Notes: a model not told the origin generated them from the letters alone. A stretch of DNA of 64,000 bases from Cardiocondyla obscurior (GCF_019399895.1 NC_091879.1:3365001-3429000), one strand, 5' to 3'. Counted from the stretch's first letter, positions 11,408 through 24,821 are shown. Numbers and translations are program-made.

Positions 11408-14400
11408 GTCGGGACACGGCCGTTCGATTGTCGCTTCATTTTCAAATCCCCGTAGCTTCGGAAGATAGGCCGGGGACAAAGACTTCAAGGGCCGATCTCG
11501 TTATTCGGAACTTATGTTTTTCGCGAGAGGCGTCGAGTGCAACTCGATGATTTCCTCGGGTACTCCCGAGTCGGAAATTGCCCGCCGCGGAGATTAAGGA
11601 GTTTCGAGGAGACGAGGCCCGGCGAAAATGCTTCGGTAGACGCTTTGATCGCTGCCCTCTTTCTCTCCCGTTCTCGTCTCCGGCATTGTGCTAAGAAGAA
11701 CCGTTTTTAATAAGCGACAATTAGTCAGATGGAGAGAGAAAGAGAGAGCGTTGTGGGCGCCGTCTCTGCTAGGCGGAGATTTTTGTACAGCATCACGGCT
11801 GTCTTCGTTGTCGCCAGTTATACATTACCGAGACGTCGCGAGTGACTGCCTCGTAAAGCTCGTGAAATATTGCATTTGACGCCACGAGCGATTCTCTTAA
11901 ACGGTCCTCTTCGAAGCTTGTGGGAAGATGATCGAAACCCTATCTCCGTGCGTACCACCCGGACTTTTCCTTCGCTCGTTGATCACACTATTCGCGGCCG
12001 ACTTACGGCCGTCAATCTCGACCATTAGCTCGATAAAATTACCGCGTCCTCAAATTTGCAATAGATAAAAGTTGAAGTTCGCAGAAAAGCACCTTTTGGA
12101 CGTAGAAAAAGATAGGAAAGATTAACGTTTAAAATTATCTCCGCTCAATTAAAATGTTTATGTTACATGTCATCGAATATATATATATTAAAAAAAAAAC
12201 CTGTCGAGCAATTTAATGATCTGATAACGAAAAGAGGAAAAATAAATACTTTAATACGGCAGCTGATATTTTTCAAGCTCGAGCGTATAAGTAACATCGG
12301 GCGAATAATATCCAGCCGGACGTGAAATTGATGAAAGCATAACGGATAACGTTTTCAAGCGGGCATTAATGATATGCATTATACCGAACGAACACCCGAC
12401 GATGGAGATTAAGCACAATTATACGCGATCGACGGTGCGGCGCGGCGCATCACGAGATTAGTGCGCGAATTCGCGGCGGGCATAAATCCGAGATTCGGCG
12501 CAGTTTTACTTGTGCCGCGGGAAAGATCGAAGAGAGCGCGGCAGCGGGCCGTGGCGAATTATGGACGATCAACGGAAGCCGATCGCCGAGCCATTCGAAA
12601 TCAATTAATTATCGGGATAATTAAACTTTCAGCTTTCACGTGCAGCCCGCGGGGCGATTAACGCGGAACGTTAATTTCGATCTCCCGAGTTCGTAACCGC
12701 GATGCACTCGCGCTCAAAATCTCGCTGAATTTTCCCCCGGTTTCGCGCGCCGCAACGAGTCAAACAGCGGGCAAAGCTGATCGGCATGAATCTTGCAAAT
12801 CTATTATCCGCGGTCAAGTCAAAAACTCCGCGTCGAAAAGCGGCGAGGCCGTTTCACCGATCGGTACTTTAAGAATTTTTAAGAACCGAAATTTAATTCG
12901 AGCGTCGGTAAAAGTAATGAGCAAAGTAAAGTTGGAATCATTGTTAACTATCGCAACCTTGATAGCCACGCAACCGATCGAGTACTCACTAGTGGTATCC
13001 CGTTATCGGCGCCGGCTTCGCGAACGAAATCCGCGTAATCTACGACGACCTCGCGGCGATCGATTCGATAAACCTGTAGCGAAATCGCGAGTGTAGACGT
13101 TCCTGATAATTGTCGGCGGTGCAGCGACACACAGCAAGTGGCAACGCTTGGGGGTGGTTTTGCGCGTCGGGGGTGGGTTATAACAGACCGCAACGGCAGC
13201 CACACATTTCGGTGGCGTTCGCTCGCTCGCGCAGGCCACATTATTTCGTGATTGTCGCCGGGCCGCCGGTGGAGTGAGAAGAATGTGTTAATTTTGTGGC
13301 GATGTGTCAATGTGCACCCCCCCCTCTTGACTCCCGGCCCTGTCGACGTCCTTCCACCCTCGCGCGCGTCCTTTTCCACCGTCACAGATATCGATGGTCT
13401 CTCTCTTTCTCTCTCGTTTCCTCCCTCGATCTCGTTTTTGGCGTGTACACGCGTGTGCGTGTTTTTGCGGCGTCTATCTCTTTTGCTCGCGCGCACGCGG
13501 CCGAATTGTTCGATAACAGATCGGCCTCGATATTAATTCAGACCGCGACGAAAACAATCCCATCGACACGTCGATCGCGCAAAATTACGCCTATCGCTGT
13601 CCTATCGGTCGGTGCGGGATACATAAACTTTTCAAGCGTACTTCGCGAGCGCATTTTTTGACAAATTTGGAGCAAATCAATGAAGCTGTCAGCTACTCGC
13701 GGAGTATTTCATTCGCATAAAAATAAATCTCATTGAACATTTTCCTGTAAACAATGCGCGTGTTTGTTGTAAAAAAAAAAAAAGAAACCCGTAAAATGTA
13801 CATTTTTTTTTTAATGCGGCGAACACGTAATCGTTCACGATAATCAAATTTAGTTAACTTATATGAAGATGGAAAAGCGAGAAATTAGAAGTAGCGCTAG
13901 GTTCAGAAATCGTAAATCAAAACCGCTAATTACGTTTATTTTATAAAATTAACGCGGCAGCTGTGAACGAATAAAATCTCAACATTAAACAATTTTTTGG
14001 AAACCTTGCTGAAACCTCAAAAAGACGATGTCCGCAAATTTCGTCACAGTCGCGGCCCGACGTTCTCAGGGCAATTTCGCGGATTCCGCTCGCTCGTGAA
14101 AAAGCGGGCACGATGAACGGAATTCGTTTCGCGCCGGACAAATTGACCGGCACGAAGTTCGGCACGAATTATTAATTGTCCGCGCCCGCCTTTTTTACTT
14201 CTTTCCGCGCCGAAGAACTCGTCAAAGGGGAACAAGGCGACGTAGGATCTGTCAATTTATTTATTGACCAGTCGCCCCTGGCATTCCGTCGCCGATCGCG
14301 GCCTAATCCTTTCGCCATTAAGCGGAGATCGCGTTTGCAGGCATTAAACCGATCTTTCGATACGTATATTTTATGCTTTTTAAACATCACCTGCGTGCTC

Positions 14401-15726
14401 TTTAAAAACAAAAGCGATTGACAGTCGGATTAAAAAAAATAAAAAATAATAAAAATAGAAATAAAATAAAACGCGAAACAGAAACGATTGTAAGATACAC
14501 CCGCACGACAATTATTCATCGAGATTTTATTGCCAATAAATTACCTCTTCTCCGTCGCGCGCTTTGTCGCAGCATTTATTTACAACAACGGGGGAAAAAA
14601 AAAGCGATTGATCGATTTGGACGGTAACGGGCGATTCTCGCCCACTGATCCGGAAAGTCACGATACGCGGCGGGTCGCAGCCGCCGCGAAAACGAATCGT
14701 ATCGCGTTTAACGTTTATTTTTTATTTTTTTTTTTTTTTTACCCGGCCTATCTTCGCTCGTCCGCGAGATCTCGATGCGCTTTTATTCCAGACCGCCACC
14801 GTATTGGGCAAAAATAATATCGGCACGATGCGTCGAGTGCGCTCGAGATTAATCGCATTCCTGTCGTTAATAAAGAACACGAGCAACGCGACGCTAATGA
14901 ACCAAAACGATGAGAATAAAGAATATCATGTACCGATTTCTTCGCGAAGCGGACGTCGCCGATTAAAGTAGCTCGATGATAGGATTTTATCGTTGCTCCG
15001 TCGCTCGTAAAAAACGAGGAAAAAAAAAAATGAAAAGGAGCAAATAAATAAATAATTGCGTTAACTATTAATTCCCGTCGACAATACGGGAAACACAAGC
15101 GACGAATTAATTGTAAAAAGCTAATTGCGCGTATTAAATATTTGCAATATCACGGAATAGGATCGACGTTAACAACATCCTCGGCGCGTGTGATCAAAGC
15201 TCCGTTCGCGATCGGCGTCTCGTACGTGTAACAGAACGCGAATCAATGGAAAAGCTGCAACAGGCTTTTGCGCGGCGTTATCGTTACCGAATCGACCGCG
15301 TAAGCGTTGCGGATAACGAGAAGTATTGCGTATCGCGTGTTCCTACCGTTTGCGCGAGATTAGCAGTCACTCGACTTCCTTGACACGCGTGCATTCCAAA
15401 CGATATATCGCTCCCGAAAATTGTAGATAAAAAAATAAGACCTTGAAGACGAAAGTTCGTATATAATTTTATAAAATAAAAATCGACGGTCTAAGCTGAT
15501 CAGACCTGATAGAAACCTTGTGGAAACCTGCCAACGTTTTTTAAGGGTCTAAATTAAAAATTTCCGCGATCTCCACGGTCGGAAATAGAGGATTTAATTA
15601 ATTATCTTTATCTTTTATTATTTGGTAATAACAATTCACTCCGTAAGCGGACGCGATTGTCGCGTCGCGTGCACTTCCGGTGGAGGAACCATAAATAATC
15701 GCGGTGAAGCTTATCGGCGGTGCGTT

Positions 15727-15744
15727 GCATCGCGCGCGCGATGC
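15727..15744. repeat. Perfect 18-bp CG palindrome
   Basis: GCAT, five CG dinucleotides, then ATGC: an uninterrupted self-complementary 18-mer. It could extrude a cruciform or adopt Z-DNA. No gene adjacent. Confidence 0.7.
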
Positions 15745-18144
15745 GGTCGTTAAACGGACAGACGAGAGGGCCTTGCCGCGGGTCGAGAAATCCTGCAGGG
15801 AGGCCTCGTTAAAGGACGCACGTTACATATACGGGAGTCATCTCGCCAATGGTCAGTTTCGCGCCGTTTACGCCGGAAACTGAAACGCGCGGCTCCCCCC
15901 GATAGCACTGTCGGCGGACATTAATTGCGCCAGTATGTCGGATATCGAAAGCGCATGACTAGTAGGCCACGGAAGTGCCCGTAATCGGGTGCGACGCGTC
16001 GAGCATCGAGGCCGGAAGTGGGCCCGAAAAGCCCAGCAGCGTAGCGTTAAACCGCGGAGGAAGCATCCATCCGAACTCAAACATCTCGTAAAACACACGT
16101 ACACCCCCGGCATATCAAATTTTTTTTTTTTTTTCCTTCCCGCCCCGATATTTTATTCATTTTTTTCTAAAAGGGAAGAATATAAAATAAATTGCGGAAA
16201 TAAATTGATAAAAATAATTAACATAAATATTTTATCGAATATTCACGTTAATTATTTTCGATAATTTGTTTTTGCGATTTATTTGAATTTTTAACGATTC
16301 CTTTGCAATTTATTTTAATTCTCTTTTTAGTATTCCGCGAAAATTTGAAATAAAGGACAGGAATTCGAGAATTAGCTGATTGATATCTTATAGGATTTTA
16401 AGCGCGTGGAATGTAAAACGAGAAAGGGCAGAACGCGAGGATGATGGCGGGTAAATGATAGTGAATCAACCGTGATCCCGTGGCGTCCAACTCGCGGGCT
16501 CGTCTTTACTGCCAATCTCGCACGTTGAGACGAGAGACCGCATCGCGTTGTGATTTAAAGTGTCCGGTTTAACGCGCGACAATAAAGCGCGAGACACCGT
16601 CATCAGTCCCAAAAGTGCAAAAATCGATTTATCCCGCTTTATCGTAAATCGCACAAACGCGCAAACCCACACGCGGACGTTTCATGTCTCTCCTCGTTAC
16701 TGCGGGATATCGAGGCGTTCGGAGACGGTCATGTCTCAGGATATAATAACGTAGGACGGTAAAATAATAACAATTCCCTACTATTAAAAATGTTTTATCG
16801 TCCTATTCCACTTATCTGAACTTATCCGAGTCCAATTTTCTTCCACCGTCCCCCAATATCTCTTCGGATATTTTCTCGAGGCTTTCTCTAATGGACCCGT
16901 CAATGGTCATCGTAAGTAATTACGTCCCACGTTTGATTTCGATTTTAAAAATTCGCGAGACGCGCTTCGGATTTCGCGTCTAATAAAGAAAGATTCGGAC
17001 GGCGATGGAGTCGAGCGCGTTCGCGGTGGCCGGTTATTATTAACAGGCCGTCGCCGAGTCGGGATAACGAAAGCAGCGCGGAAGAATCGGCCGGCGGAAA
17101 ATAAAGATTTTACGACGACGGGGGAGGGACGCCGGGGACGATCCTCTCGCGAGGATGATGATGATCGTTAATGGCGCACGGCCGTTCGAAAGCCGGCAGC
17201 TGCCAGCGTTTCGTGATTTCAGCTCTCTCGTGAAATCTCCGTCATTCGTCCGGCCGTTATCCATTTACGGGCGTGTTTTATCGATCAGCCTGTAGTCGAG
17301 GGGCCCGTCATCCTGCACACGTCGCCTACGTACGTCGCCCCGTTAACGGACACTCGCGCATTCCTCCACGTGTTATTTTTCCCCCCCGTCTCCGATGCCC
17401 CCGTCCCCCGCGCTCCTCTCTTTCCCTCAAAGTGCACGAAACCGCTATTATTTGACGCTAACAATAATTCGCGAAACGACTATTTTATGGACATTCCGGT
17501 TATCTAAGTATCCGAGAGGGTGGAATGTCGAATTTGCAAAAATGCGAGCGTTCAACTTTTTTACGTAAAACAAAAAAAAATATTCAAGTCTCTCCTCCCC
17601 CTCTAAAATGCAATAAAAATGGAATGTGATTCGATATCTGGTTGAAAAATCGTCAAACGGTCTATCGTTCAAATCTCTCATTAAGAAAATGAAGGGAAGC
17701 AATGTGCAATTAATTAAATTATTAATTAATTTAAAGTATACAATTAATATGTTCCATGTACGATGACTCGTGTGGCTGACCAAATGTGCCACGCAATAAT
17801 TATCCAAAATTAATTAACTTAAAAAAAAGCAATCAATGAAAAAAAATATATAATACTTTTTATTTTGACGTAACATATAACTATCACGAATACAACTAAA
17901 CAAAAATCAGCCACTCGGCTACCGATATCCATTTACAAATTTTCAAAAAATCTCGTGTAGCAATGTTACGACGCGATCAGTCGCGTTGGTCACCGTACAC
18001 GTTTCCCCCCGTTCTTCTCGCGACAAATTATTTAATTTTTCGAAGAACTTCGTCGTCCCTTTTGCTTTTTCTCGCGTGATCGCGAGAGGATGCATCTCGT
18101 CTCAATCTACATATTTAACGGAGAATCTCAAGGAAAAGGGGACC

Positions 18145-18160
18145 GACGTATAAATACGTC
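18145..18160 (+). promoter_or_regulatory. TATA box inside a palindrome, candidate promoter
   Basis: TATAAATA (18149-18156) is embedded in a 16-bp palindrome with arms GACGTAT/ATACGTC around a central AA. The downstream 500 bp is CpG-rich, and a donor-like CAG|GTGAGA occurs at 18650-18658. No initiator TCAGT lies about 30 bp downstream and no coding sequence is recognised. Promoter function is a guess. Confidence 0.15.
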
Positions 18161-18949
18161 CGCGAGGCGCGGCGCGACTGTGTTCGCCGGGAACGCGACG
18201 AGGTGCCGGATCCGCCGTGTATAACTTAGGTACGTTCGAGACACCACGGCTCGGCTCGGCGATTAATGAATAATCCGTAATGAGGATGCGATGTCCAGTC
18301 CCGCGACACGAGGTAGTTGCATGATTTAACGTCGGCAGCCCCCGAGCGCGCGCTCGGCCTCTAAAATATCGCCGTGATCCGCGCGAGGAGGAGATCGACC
18401 TCTCTTCTCCTCCCTCGGGAATCTATGTACGAGGCGACGTCGGCTGTAAACCACGTCGGCGTACATGCGGCCCCGACACCACGTCCCGCCGACACGGCCA
18501 ACATCATTTCTCCGCGTGGGCCCCGGGCCCGGGGATTAAGAAGTTTTCGCGCGGCGGTCAGGTGTGCGCGATCGTTTTATGCGCTCGTGCCCTTCTGGGA
18601 AGCGCACGCAAGCGGAATTAACACGTCCCGCAGGAAACTTGGCCGGGACCAGGTGAGAAACGACCGCGTTCGCGACGTGCACGAGCATGCGTCGGACGGG
18701 AGGCGTTTTTTTTAAACATCCCCGAACAGGGATATGAATCAGCTGCCCGCGGGAAAGAGAGAAAGAGAGAGATCGACCGCGTCCGGGTTTTCTAATATTT
18801 AAGATAAGATAAGTAGGACCGCGATGCTTGCTCGAACATCTTAATTTTCGATTTTCACGGTCGTGCGATAGAATTTGATCAGGCGGAATAGCGAGGCGCA
18901 GTCCAGATCACTAGGAGCATTACGGAGAAATTTGGCGAGAATATGCAGG

Positions 18950-18971
18950 AAAAAAAAAAAAAAAAAAAAAA
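18950..18971. repeat. A22 homopolymer
   Basis: Uninterrupted run of 22 A. As with the other runs there is no visible transposon body next to it. Confidence 0.95.
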
Positions 18972-19926
18972 TTGGAAGAGGCACATGAGGGTGGTGTATA
19001 GTTCCCTCGCGCAATTTCTTCGGTTTCGCGGAAGTTCTCGAATTTCTACGCGCGTGCAACTGAATGCAATCTTCGGCTGGCATCGATACGTAAGTCGTTC
19101 TTCTCGCGTATCGCGCCGAGGCATCGCCTCGGAAACATTATGCTAACAAAACGAATGCGCGAAGCGAAAGTGGTCCGGTGGCCGTTTTACTTCATACATC
19201 AAAGTATCATTTCTGGTTTCTCTCGCAAAAGAATTTACGGCCGTTTTTAGTGGAATTTAAAGCACCTCGTTACAAAAGTCGTTTATCTCATCTGAAATAT
19301 CGATCGGATAATTAAGTATTTTTAATAGGAGGAATTTTCGAGTTTTAATTAAATAATTATATCTTATTTAAAGACCGTACCAAAAAGGTCTTTAAGGGGC
19401 CGTAGGCAACGCGTAGTCAAGGCTACTAGCGGAGTAACGAAAAGCAAATTACGACGCGCGTAATTAGAAATTTCAATCGTAGAGTCAACAATAGAACTAT
19501 CGTCTCAATAAAAACCCGCTCGAGTTCCTCCCGCGATTGTTTCCGCCGCTTGATCCCACGGCGATAAATACATTTATCTTCCGCGGCGAGATATGGTTGT
19601 TGCAATTTTGTCATATCACCATATTAGTCGTTATCATCGCTTTGCGTCAACCCGCCGGTATCGGCCGGCATTTACGTCAGAGTCCGACGTCACGAGGGAG
19701 TCTTTCGCGCTCGAGGGTGCCCGCGATAGCGATCACTCGGGATCACGAATCGAGCACGAGGCCAGCGCGGGATCGCAGATAACAACCCGTCGTCGTAATC
19801 GATTCCTAATGCTGAATTATTCAGGGGGAAAGCCGGCGATCGTTTTCCTTCCGCGATTATTTCGCGAGATTCGGCGGCCGGTTTCACGCCGGCAAAGTAA
19901 TTCGACTCACTTCTCTCTTTCTCGAA

Positions 19927-19930
19927 TTTT

Positions 19931-19967
<37 letters not shown>
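19927..19967. repeat. T9(TC)16 microsatellite
   Basis: Nine T followed by about 16 uninterrupted TC units, the most regular dinucleotide repeat in the window and so likely polymorphic. It lies inside apparent open frames on both strands, which is the reason those frames are long. Confidence 0.95.
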
Positions 19968-19969
<2 letters not shown>

Positions 19970-20558
19970 ATCTCGCTCGATCTCTCTTCTCGGCCTGGCT
20001 CTCTCGATCTCTCCCGCTATCTACAAGCCCGCTCTCGGCCTCTCCGTCGCGGCAGTATATCAACAATGATAGTTATACACGTACGTTATAATCGTAAATT
20101 AGCCACGGCAACATAATATATTCGTGGGCCGGCTGGTTCGCGCGTATCTGTTTTATGCGGTTATTATATATGACAGCAGCAGTCATACCTGTATGCCTGC
20201 CCCTCTCCCCCGTATCACCCCTTTCGCTTCGGCCCGTGCCTCCTCTCCCGAGCCCTTCGTTCTGCCAGCGCCCCGGCCTCGGCCGAAGATATCGCCGCCT
20301 GATGAGGAAGCGCTTCTCGAACGCTGCCTTCTGCACTTGTTAATGGATGATACTTATCGAAAATATCTATGCGATATTAAACGCAACGGAAGAACGTTGT
20401 CTGAAAGCTTAGTCCGAGAGCGCCCTAAATTAGATCCTGCGAATAATCTGCGCCGATCGCGTTTTCCTTTTTTTCTCTCAAAGAGAATGATAGTGTAAAG
20501 AAAAAGGTGCGTGATTTGCTGAACCCATAAAGCATTCTCCGCGCGAATAGTATTCTAT

Positions 20559-20597
20559 TAAAAAAAGAAAAAAAAAAAGAAAAAGGGAAAGAAAAAA
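20559..20597. repeat. A-rich polypurine tract
   Basis: About 39 bases of A with scattered G. Low-complexity sequence with no gene. Confidence 0.85.
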
Positions 20598-22194
20598 TGC
20601 CTTGCAAAGATATCATCTCGGTAGATGTCGCGTGACAGAGTTATGCCTCGCGTTTCGAAAATTTGGCGACCGCGCTAACGAAATCAGATGTTCATTACCG
20701 GAGGTGAATAATTATACGTCGCGCCGCGAAAATGGCGCTAGGCATTAACAATAAAACGCAGCCTGTTGTGCGGACGGCTGTTAATTCAAAAAGCTCGTTG
20801 GCGGCGCCGAGATTATTTCCTCATTTAAAGTTACATGAAATACACGCTTTTTTTTATTATTCTTTTTTTTTCGCATCGCGCTTTTCTCCCCGGGATTTTC
20901 TCCTCTTTCGCGGCGAGCCGATGCTTATCCGCGAACGTGCGGTGGAAAAAGAGACATGAATGCACGCGGCCTCGAGTTAACGGACCTCGATGTAATCGGA
21001 TATACCTGCGTAAAGCGAGACTTTTAACGCCTCCGGGGGTTGACGGAAAAATTATCACCCGCGTGATTATCCCGCGATCGTGAAATCCAGTAAACACGAC
21101 GGAAGTTATTAATATCAGATCGATGATTGAGTTTCAACACTTTTCCGCCGATTACTTTTAACTATCGCTATTGGAAATCCAAAAGTGATTCGGCAACGGC
21201 TAAAGTTTTACGCGTCACTTGTTCATTCCGACGGCACTCGCTGTTTTATTTTCTTCGCGCAAATACTTCGGGACGTTTCTCTTGAGGATGATCTAACGAA
21301 TATTCTCTAGACGGAAGTTTTGCTGACAGATTCGTAATGAGAAAAATCGTTGCCAGTTTTACGAGGCTTGTCAAAACAGGAAAAACCTGACTGACGTCGA
21401 ACCGTCGTTGACAGCCGTATATCGCGTTGCCTGAAACTTTACAACTATCCCGCCGATACTCCCGGCTCTTCTTCTGACAGTTTTTCTAACGACGGAAACG
21501 AGAGACGAAGGATCAGCTTTGTACAGATATGACAACGCGCGGTTATCGACAAACTAAAATGACAAAAATCAGTAGATAAAATAACCAAATTTAAATCTCT
21601 AATAAATTTTTCGTACAATTTTACATTTTATTAAAAAAAAGGCTTTTTTTTTCGTCATAAATGTACGTTAAATATTTATTTTTTCAATTTACTCATATTA
21701 AATTAAAACAATATTCTACTGTGTATTTTTTTTTTAAATGAACTTAATTCACAGAATAATTAAACTGAATATAAAAATATTTCCGTTACAGCCGCGTTGG
21801 CTTTTATTTTTAAGAGAAAGGCGCGCTCTTTCGCGAAAAAGAGCTAAGACGATCGGCGCAAATGCGAATATTTGCGATATTTTTTTGCAAAGAGGGGGAG
21901 AGGATCGAGAGAACGGCGGAAAAAGGGCACGGCCGGTTCTCAATTCAGTATTGACATGTTACTGTCATTCGTCGAGCTTACAGCTATCCCCGGCCGATCT
22001 TTCTTGCGGTCCCCTTCGACCGGTTGCCGCGGGCCTCTGTCTACATCGAATCGAGTCTCGCGACCGCTTCCAATTGCGATCATTGCGCAAAAAGATCGCG
22101 CGGCACGCCTTTGGGCCGATTTTCTGATCGCCGCGTCGCGTCGGCGAGATCGCTCGATTTTCGCGACGATCGGATCCGTCTTTTTACGTAGCTG

Positions 22195-22231
22195 CCTTTT
22201 TTCTTTCTCTTTCTTTTCTTTTTTTTTTTTT
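22195..22231. repeat. CT/T pyrimidine tract ending in T13
   Basis: A pyrimidine tract of 37 bases. The bases after it (ATTGTTGCAATC) do not provide an AG directly after the tract, so a splice acceptor is not supported. Confidence 0.85.
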
Positions 22232-22641
22232 ATTGTTGCAATCTCTACGTTCTTCCTGCCTCGCGTTCAATCGAGTTTAGCCTTTTTAAGTGACAACGAT
22301 AAATCCATTTACGTCCCGTGGCATAGAAAGTCAAAGCCGTCCCCTTTTTATGAGCGAGAATAATTTTCCAAGTACACGTGAATACAGGAAATTTATCTTC
22401 ATCCGCGAGGCAATTGAATTGAAGTTAACTTTAATACGCTTGATCGTACGTAAAAATTAATCTCTTCGAATCGATCGCGAACTCGTTATTCGCCGCGGCG
22501 CAGGGCTTCACGTTCCTTTTTAACGCGCTGCTTTATTAATTTCTCCTTGGGGAGGGTAAAAGTTGTGGCTTAAAACACGAGTGTAAAGTGTGCATTTTTG
22601 CGGGCGACGGTTTCGACGGTCGGTGGCCGCGACGTAGCCAC

Positions 22642-22657
22642 GGGGGGGAGGGGGGGG
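22642..22657 (+). other. G-quadruplex motif
   Basis: G7-A-G8 can be split into four G3 runs with one- to two-base loops on the plus strand. It lies in a CpG-rich block about 240 bp upstream of the micro-ORF at 22883. Confidence 0.5.
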
Positions 22658-22882
22658 AAGAAGAAAGCGGGAGTCGGGCGCGAAGAGCGGCCGCAGGCTA
22701 TTAAGACGTTCGCGCCAAGATAAAAGGAAGCTGTCGAGTCGGTACGAGGCAAGAAGAAGCGGCGGCAGTAGCGGGGCTAAGAAGAGCGTAGGTTGAAGCG
22801 GAGGGGAAGGGACGGGGCCGCGAATAAAAGGGGGCTACGGTAGAATCTCTGGCGAAGGAGACAAGAGAAACAAATAAATGGG

Positions 22883-23038
22883 ATGAGAGACGGGCTCGAG
22901 AGGGCGGCAGAAAAGTCCGAGGAGGTGAAGGAGACAGAAGAGGCCACCATTAAAATGAAAAATGACGTTACCGCTGACATCCCCGCGACGGTCTCACTTA
23001 CCGCGTTCTTAGTAGTTACAACCCACCCCTCCGGGTGA
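22883..23038 (+). CDS. Low-confidence micro-ORF or first-exon candidate
   Basis: A 51-codon frame from ATG to TGA. The N-terminal half is charged (Glu/Lys-rich, KSEEVKETEEA) and is followed by IKMKNDVTADIPATVSLTAF. It shows a purine-first codon bias, although the first half lies in a GA-rich tract that would give this anyway. Its stop codon lies within a donor-like GG|GTGAGC (exon end at 23034), so it could be the end of an exon and not a stop. The opposite strand is also open (22777-23301, 174 codons), has its own donor-like GCG|GTAAGT at 23002/23001, and contains a hydrophobic signal-like start at 22980 (MSAVTSFFILMVAS). At most one reading is likely real, and possibly none. No family is recognised. 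Confidence 0.12.
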   Translation: MRDGLERAAEKSEEVKETEEATIKMKNDVTADIPATVSLTAFLVVTTHPSG

Positions 23039-24821
23039 GCAAACAGCCGCTCTCTCTCTTTCTCTCCTCCGTCCCCTCGCGGAATTATTGGTGATTTTTT
23101 TAAATCTGTTAAACAGGCCTTCTCGACCGCAGTCCCGCTCCCCTCTTTCACTTTGCTCTCCTTTTCCTCCTCGACGGTCCACTCCGTCTCTCGTTCACTC
23201 GGCCGAGTTTCACCCCTGAAACGACCTCTTTCTACCCCCTCGAACTGCGATGATCCCCCGGAGGCGAAGGGCTCGTTTCGTTCCCGGCAACTGCTTAGCA
23301 CCTTGTTATTTATTTTTCAAACTCTTCGGCCAGTTTTCGGCCTGCAGTTTCCCCCATTGCTTTTATACCAGTGATTGGAGTTAAAAATGAGGAGTTATTC
23401 TCGCGATACTCGACAATCGTTTATTAGTAAAACTGTCATGTAGCGGTGTGAAAGAAATATTATTTAAAAACTTCGTATAGATATTATAAAAATTAATTTT
23501 GACTCTAGGTACTAATTTAATTCACGTATATTTAAAAAAAATTTATTACACGTTATGGATTTTTTAAAATAATTTTTATTACAAAAAAATCTTCGATTGG
23601 AAGGTCTGTAAGTGAGCGGACGATAGATATAGACAATCGACAACGTTTCACGGACGATCGTATTAATTCGCGGGCGGGCCAAAAATGGCAGCGAGTCGTT
23701 TGAAACAATATTCCAGGCCCCCCGGGTGATTAAGGTAATACCTCGTTCTCTTTCGGCCCCCGCAGTAAAGTTTCTGTCCCCCCCACGCTCTCCTCCGTGA
23801 GCTCCGTTAACTTGCTCGCAGTTTAAGCGCCCGGCCCGGCGAGAAACGTCTCCGGCTTCATGCTCATTCGCCGGAAGATTAGCCACCCCACCTCGGATCT
23901 ACGGCCATTTAAGCGAGCAAACTTTGCCGAACGAAGCCATGATTGCGAGTCTTACTTTCGAGAGAATAAATTGGCCGTTTCGCTTCTCGCCTCCGTCAAA
24001 CTTTCCTATGGATTTCGAGCTCGTTCGTCCTTCGTCTCGCGGAAGAGATACTCTATCTCCATCTCGCGCGACAGTCGTCTACATTTATCTACTTTAGATT
24101 TTGCAATTGAAATTATGTACGATTTCGCGGACTACAATAAAACGGATATGAAATTCGTTTCCTCCTCCCCCCTTTATTAAAATAATACGTTTAAAAAGAA
24201 AAACGGCAAGAATGATTTTAATTAATTAAAGCAAATAGTTTATCCGTCCGTTCGTGAAGCGAAAAATATATTATAGCTATAACTTGTTCGGCGCAAAATC
24301 GTACCGAAGTCGCAGCACGTGCACAAATATTTTTTGACGAGAAAAAGGGGTCTTTCGAGACCCAGAGAGACTAATTCGACCGGAGATATCTCGGATGGAT
24401 AGGTCGGGAGTAATGACATTCGGCGAGAGAGTTTGGACCGAGGAGGCTGACGAGAGCGAGAGAGAGAGAAGCTGTCAACGCTCCATGTGTCACTCATGTC
24501 GCTCCCTTCAGCTTCTCTCTGTTGTTCCGTCGCCTCTGCTACTCCACTTAGTCGACAGTCTGACCTGTCGTTCCCTCTGTTCCGCCTTGTAACCGACACC
24601 CCGAGCTCTCGTCGCCGGTCGAGGGAAAAAAAACCGGAAACATCCCGAAAAATTGCGTCGGACGAGAGAAACGTGGTCGCCTTTCGACCTCCCAATTCAA
24701 TTAAACATTTATGTATTATTAACCATTAATTTCTAAACTAAATTGAGAAAATAAAGACAAGCCTTGGAAAGTTTGTTAAACACTTATATTCGTATTAAAG
24801 ATTAAAAATTAAAAATATATA

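Larger units (their letters stand above)
9700..16100. other. Gene-free segment with homopolymer runs
   Basis: No recognisable exons. Contents include A17 (9719-9735), A21 (10162-10182), a T-rich tract (11382-11407), an AT valley near 12110-12300, a CT tract near 13395-13440, A13 (13771-13783), A/T-rich simple sequence near 14430-14475, T16 (14725-14740), and a perfect CG palindrome (15727-15744). The 182-codon minus-strand frame at 12948-13496 is Arg/Thr/Ser-rich, overlaps plus-strand open frames and is rejected as coding. Confidence 0.65.
16100..22500. other. Gene-free segment with AT valleys and TC16
   Basis: No recognisable exons. AT-rich valleys lie near 16120-16390, 17480-17960, 19240-19400 and 21540-21800. 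Simple repeats are T15 (16120-16134), A22 (18950-18971), TC16 (19927-19967), an A-rich tract (20559-20597) and a pyrimidine tract (22195-22231). A TAAT-rich patch of TTAATTAA-like words occurs near 17707-17750. The plus-strand frames at 18374-18715, 19593-20069 and 21872-22363 look compositional. Confidence 0.65.

Noticed and set aside
12948..13496. Longest open frame, 182 codons on the minus strand
   Set aside because: Arg/Thr/Ser/Glu-rich, crosses a CT/GA tract, overlaps two plus-strand frames of 94 and 121 codons and a second minus frame, and shows no domain. It is best explained by CpG-rich composition with few stops.
16407..16417. TGGAATGTAAA, the miR-1 seed region
   Set aside because: The remainder does not match miR-1 and there is no fold-back partner.
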